NCBI RefSeq assembly: GCF_016860545.1
Contig: NZ_BNEB01000005.1
Coordinates: 496,001 to 560,000 of the forward strand
Length of the DNA stretch: 64,000 bases
Direction of reading: 5' to 3'
Source: Streptomyces asoensis
Lineage (GTDB): Bacteria; Actinomycetota; Actinomycetes; Streptomycetales; Streptomycetaceae
In this document: positions 63,647 to 64,000 of the stretch, one piece after another
Layout of the letters: the number at the start of each line of letters is the position of its first letter
Position numbering within the stretch: the stretch's first letter is position 1
Position numbers and translations under genes: made by a program
The notes under the pieces: generated by a model
Seen by the model: the letters and a program-made list of their open reading frames with translations, nothing else
What the model was told of the DNA's origin: nothing
Database searches by the model: none

Positions 63647-64000
63647 GGGCGGCTCCCCGTCGGGGGTGCGGACCCGCCGCCGGCGGGCGTCGCGTCCGCG
63701 GGCACCGTGGAGCGCGGACCGTAGGGGGTGTCCGTCTCGGGGGCCGGCGGCCGGGGGCCGCCCCCGGCGTCGTCGAGCCGCCAGCGGGTCCGCATCCTCA
63801 GCAGTACCGCGAGGAACGAGCCGAACACGAAGACGTAGACCACGACGACCAGCGCGAACGTGGTCCACAGGCTGCCGGCGCGCGTCGACGTCACCGCTTC
63901 GGCGACCCGCATGTTCTGGTACACGATCCACGGCTGACGGCCGACCTCGGTGGTGATCCACCCGCATTCGACGGCGGCGACGGAGGCGACGCCCGCCACG
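63643..64000 (-). CDS. cydA: Cytochrome bd oxidase subunit I, C-terminal part
   Basis: The 3' end of cydA; the gene continues past the right edge. The 118 visible residues contain the diagnostic GWITTEVGRQPW, followed by YQNMRVAEAVT and the last membrane helix TFALVVVVYVFVFGSFLAV, then a cytoplasmic Pro-rich tail ending GSRP. GRQPW is part of the conserved subunit I signature near the quinol-binding loop. The stop at 63643 overlaps the cydB start by 4 bases. As subunit I it would carry hemes b558, b595 and d; these residues lie outside the window. Confidence 0.93.
   Translation of the reverse strand, partial: VAGVASVAAVECGWITTEVGRQPWIVYQNMRVAEAVTSTRAGSLWTTFALVVVVYVFVFGSFLAVLLRMRTRWRLDDAGGGPRPPAPETDTPYGPRSTVPADATPAGGGSAPPTGSRP

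Overview
The window is high-GC actinobacterial DNA and almost certainly Streptomyces. Codons are strongly C/G-ended, many starts are GTG or TTG, and the content is typical of Streptomyces: a snapalysin gene with its divergent LysR regulator, DUF6411 and DUF4142 proteins, a receptor-type Ser/Thr kinase and a cytochrome bd oxidase. The density of broken genes and insertion-sequence scars suggests a chromosomal arm rather than the core.

Bases 1-18.4 kb are dominated by one giant minus-strand modular type I polyketide synthase of about 5.8 k residues. Its order is an acyl-CoA-ligase-like loading domain, a degenerate reductase-like domain, ACP, then KS-AT-DH-KR-ACP, KS-AT-DH-ACP and KS-AT-KR-ACP, ending in a docking helix. 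AT signatures predict methylmalonyl, malonyl, methylmalonyl. Only the module 1 KR looks competent. This is the layout of the first synthase of naphthalenic ansamycins such as RifA, so later synthases should lie left of the window. A flavodoxin-like quinone/azo reductase and a LuxR-type regulator follow upstream of it. An 80 bp imperfect direct repeat joins the synthase 3' end to a stub of a synthase C-terminus at 18.3 kb. IS701-like and IS5-like transposase scars (19.8-21.2 kb) mark the right border.

Bases 21.5-30.3 kb hold an aminotransferase, an MMPL exporter / histidine kinase / response regulator operon with a 16 bp palindrome upstream, a Cys-rich hypothetical protein, an alpha/beta hydrolase, and snpA with its terminator. 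Bases 30.5-38.2 kb hold snpR, a LacI regulator divergent from a PhyH dioxygenase plus SDR pair, an old-yellow-enzyme reductase divergent from a MerR regulator, an endonuclease/exonuclease/phosphatase-fold protein and a serine hydrolase.

Bases 38.2-45.9 kb are redox-rich and decayed. Two intact aldo/keto reductases and an HTH regulator sit among a truncated MFS transporter, a zinc alcohol dehydrogenase with a stop and a deletion, and a frameshifted GNAT-aminotransferase fused at its 3' end to the tail of a CdsA-like gene. An epoxide-hydrolase-like protein and a divergent HxlR regulator follow.

Bases 45.9-64 kb hold two DUF4142 paralogues around tspO and a VOC protein, a kinase with an extracellular solute-binding sensor, an ankyrin protein, a lipoprotein with a tandemly duplicated domain, a lamin-tail secreted protein and a DUF6411 protein. 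They also hold a remnant pair (decarboxylase and TetR, both 5'-truncated and abutting), a small lipoprotein, gluconokinase, a GH15 enzyme, a cation/proton antiporter, and cydB with the 3' part of cydA running off the right edge.
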